A stretch of 13,310 nt of DNA from an uncultured Candidatus Saccharibacteria bacterium (GTDB lineage Bacteria > Patescibacteriota > Saccharimonadia > Saccharimonadales > UBA4665), in contig CALKHY010000066.1 of NCBI GenBank assembly GCA_937988795.1, positions 1-13,310 of the forward strand. Reading direction: 5' to 3'. Shown here piece after piece: positions 11,512 through 13,310 of this stretch. A program made the position numbers and the translations under genes. Position 1 is the stretch's first letter. Every line of letters begins with the position of its first letter. Under the pieces are notes generated by a model. The model was not told the origin of the DNA. It saw nothing but the letters and a program-made list of their open reading frames with translations, and made no database searches.

Positions 11512-12730
11512 TAATAAATACAACCACTGTGAGATTAGAGCATTGTCGCATTTTTTGCTGTTTTCGCTTGCAACTTTTGCCAGTCTGTATGTTGTGACTA
11601 GTGAGATTAAAGAAGACGCAGGCGCTGCATATACCCCCGAATATCGTCCGCTACATGATTACCGCAATGTTGATGTAACGGCATGGGCGGAGCAATGGTT
11701 TGGCGCCCTGGCTGAGTTGGATCCGGAAAGCGAACGCTACCTAAACACAGAGCATTATGTGGCCGCGCAGCTTGGCCTGCATCCTGACATTCGCGAAAGC
11801 GACCACGAGGACCTCAATTTCTTGATGGAGCTACTTAGCACGATCGGCAAACAAAACCCGTTCAATCCCAATTCTGATTCAGTAATTGAGCAGCATCAGT
11901 ATGGAGAATGGAATAGATTCCGCCAGTTGGGATTGCTGTTGGGGCGCCAGATTGTCCGGCGGACGCTTGATGAAGCCGAGCATTACGCCGCCTTCCGCAT
12001 CGAGCAGGAGCGCGCTGGCACGGATTTTCTGACCGGCGCTGCCAACCGGAGGGGTTTTGTACGGCGGATGGCAGAGTTGTATGGAGTTACCGACGACCCT
12101 GTCCGCCGCGACAGGAATGGAAAGGCGCTGGAGCCGCTTATGCTGACGCAGGTGTATTGCGATGGCAACAGGTTTCGGTGGATTAACAACCACCTTGGCC
12201 ACCACATCGGCGACGCCACGATTGTCGAGGCGGCATGGCTGATTTCCGACCTGTTCCGAGAGTCTAATGCGCCCATTATTTTTCGTCATGGCGGAGATGA
12301 GTTTGGGGTTGTCCTGGAAATAGAAGCCCTGATGGAAGCCCATAATCTGATTAATCGTATCGCCTGCGAACAGTACGAAAAGGTTACAAGCAGTCAATAC
12401 TATGACCTCCTTAATGCCATAGTCGCGAAGATCAACGGCATTAACCAATCAGACAAACGCTTGAAAGTAGAGGCCAGGAAAATGCAGCTGTCGCAAGCCG
12501 AGCGCGCTGCCGGTGAGCACCCGTACCATATTTTGTATATCAATGGTGAGGCAATCACCGAACTGCGCAATATCATCACGCTGTCTTTCGGCGTTGCGAC
12601 CTCTCAGATTGCCAATTTGGAGGATATGGAAACGCAGCGGCGCGCAGCTGAAGCATCCATGATGCACAGCAAGGAAAGAATGGATAACATACTGGATCGG
12701 TTGCTTGGCGAACTGTCGCTGCGGGAATAG
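11486..12730 (+). CDS. GGDEF-domain protein, probable diguanylate cyclase, copy 2
   Basis: 414 aa from the ATG at 11486. TTG at 11543 or 11555, or GTG at 11594, are possible later starts, since no good ribosome site precedes 11486. If the long form is real, residues 22-37 (HFLLFSLATFASLYVV) could be a single membrane segment. An uncharacterised N-terminal region (about 50-175) precedes the GGDEF domain. Its motifs are TDFLTGAANRRGF (179-191), CDGNRFRWINNHLGHHIGD (225-243), HGGDEF (268-273) and SFGVAT (367-372). D226, N234, D243 and GGDEF are kept. However, the usual DxD is DGN, ND is NN, no RxxD I-site is present (RESN instead), and the final AD-x-AMY motif is degenerate (AEASMMHSK). The GGDEF-to-SFGVAT segment is about 93 residues, as expanded as in copy 1. 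Activity is likely but less certain than for copy 1. alaS follows 50 nt after the stop. Confidence 0.82.
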   Translation: MSLVGGRDSNKYNHCEIRALSHFLLFSLATFASLYVVTSEIKEDAGAAYTPEYRPLHDYRNVDVTAWAEQWFGALAELDPESERYLNTEHYVAAQLGLHPDIRESDHEDLNFLMELLSTIGKQNPFNPNSDSVIEQHQYGEWNRFRQLGLLLGRQIVRRTLDEAEHYAAFRIEQERAGTDFLTGAANRRGFVRRMAELYGVTDDPVRRDRNGKALEPLMLTQVYCDGNRFRWINNHLGHHIGDATIVEAAWLISDLFRESNAPIIFRHGGDEFGVVLEIEALMEAHNLINRIACEQYEKVTSSQYYDLLNAIVAKINGINQSDKRLKVEARKMQLSQAERAAGEHPYHILYINGEAITELRNIITLSFGVATSQIANLEDMETQRRAAEASMMHSKERMDNILDRLLGELSLRE

Positions 12731-12764
12731 CCGCAAAAAACTCGCAGTACTCTTTTGGATCTGT

Positions 12765-12770
12765 TAAAAT
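12765..12770 (+). promoter_or_regulatory. -10 box for alaS (short-leader pattern)
   Basis: TAAAAT within TGTTAAAAT is followed by 10 nt before the ATG at 12781. AAAGGG (12770s) lies between, but the leader would be only a few bases. No convincing -35 is seen. Confidence 0.45.
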
Positions 12771-12780
12771 AAAGGGCGAT

Positions 12781-13310
12781 ATGAATGCCCAACAAATCCG
12801 TAACGCCTACTTAGAGTTTTGCAAAAAAAATGGACATGTCGTAATTCCGCGTGCGCTCTTGGTACCGCAGAATGACCCGACCACGCTGTTTACCGGCAGC
12901 GGCATGCAGCCGCTCATCCCGTACCTTTTGGGCGAAGAGCATCCCAAGGGCAAGCGTCTCGCCAACTCCCAGACCTGTTTGCGCGCCCAGGACATCGAAG
13001 AAGTCGGCGACAACCGTCACACTACGTTCTTTGAAATGCTCGGCAATTGGAGTCTTGGCGATTACTTTAAGAAAGAGCAGCTGCCGTGGTTCTTTGAGTT
13101 CCTGACGGATATTGTGGGACTTGATCCGAACAAGCTGTACGTCACCTGCTTTATCGGCGACGAAAAGAACGGCATTCCCAAAGATACTGAAAGCGCTGAA
13201 ATTTGGCAAAAAATTTTTGCTGAAAAAAATATTGACGCCAAAACCGCTGACATCGGCAGCGAGGCAGACGGCTACGAGCGCGGCATGCAGCCGGGCGAAC
13301 GCATTTTCTT
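12781..13310 (+). CDS. alaS: Alanyl-tRNA synthetase, N-terminal part (cut by window end)
   Basis: The first 176 codons are visible, starting MNAQQIRNAYLEFCKKNGH. AlaS charges tRNA-Ala with alanine in the cytoplasm. Class II catalytic-domain hallmarks are clear: LVPQNDPTTLFTGSGMQPL (residues 27-45), where most bacterial enzymes have a similar P-x-D-x-(T)-L-L-F-T-x-x-GM block; SQTCLR (63-68); and the motif-2 region RHTTFFEMLGNWSLGDYFK (79-97). The usual GGKHNDLENVG of model enzymes is replaced by AQDIEEVGDN, and the segment after it is also divergent. I associate this form with CPR bacteria. The editing and C-Ala domains lie beyond the window. The ATG right after a -10 box fits the start expected from the alignment. 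A second ATG-containing frame at 12785 is not used. Confidence 0.96.
   Translation, partial: MNAQQIRNAYLEFCKKNGHVVIPRALLVPQNDPTTLFTGSGMQPLIPYLLGEEHPKGKRLANSQTCLRAQDIEEVGDNRHTTFFEMLGNWSLGDYFKKEQLPWFFEFLTDIVGLDPNKLYVTCFIGDEKNGIPKDTESAEIWQKIFAEKNIDAKTADIGSEADGYERGMQPGERIF

Overview
The window looks like a chromosomal segment of a Candidate Phyla Radiation bacterium (Patescibacteria), most likely Saccharibacteria (TM7) or a close relative. This is inference. It rests on a short-form AlaS N-terminus, reduced intergenic DNA with start codons sitting next to -10 boxes, and several secreted proteins with a Cys-paired motif that I associate with this group. Base composition is moderate, a little above 50% GC by eye. 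No tRNA, rRNA, CRISPR array, transposase or phage gene was seen.

Positions 1-8403 are a cell-surface locus of six + strand genes. Three are secreted proteins without a membrane anchor (173-2236, 2425-3498, 5956-7227). They are homologous: each has a signal peptide, an early Cys-pair motif, an 'NP...F..R...YA' block, a second FCV...C block, and a C-terminus of the type P-x-G-x-Y-x4-(I/L)-x2-V. The first carries two extra copies of a ~65-residue beta module. Two others (3563-4645 and 7353-8363) are paralogous signal-peptide/ectodomain/single-TM/basic-tail proteins resembling the DUF916 type of surface protein. The sixth (4711-5640) is an Ig-like plus PKD protein with a C-terminal TM. The arrangement recalls the Gram-positive WxL/Csc surface complexes, with soluble beta-sandwich proteins next to membrane-anchored partners. 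Strong hairpin terminators follow the first, fifth and sixth genes. A REP-like element and a 19-bp direct repeat containing DnaA-box-like cores fill the gap at 5641-5955.

Positions 8467-9519 encode the tRNA 2-thiouridylase MnmA.

Positions 9516-12730 hold an alternating set: small Cys4 protein (-), GGDEF protein (+), small Cys4 protein (-), GGDEF protein (+). The two small proteins share Cys spacing and a local motif, so the region looks like a twice-present divergent module of a small zinc-ribbon-like protein and a diguanylate-cyclase-like protein. Both GGDEF domains carry an expanded segment of about 90 residues after the GGDEF motif. The first GGDEF gene is preceded in the same frame by a 40-codon ORF ending in TGA. 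None of the 11 complete genes uses TGA as its stop.

Positions 12781-13310 are the start of alaS, cut by the window edge. Several genes (2425, 4711, 8467, 9845 minus, 11471 minus, 12781) begin only 6-11 nt after a -10-like hexamer, suggesting leaderless or very short-leader mRNAs.
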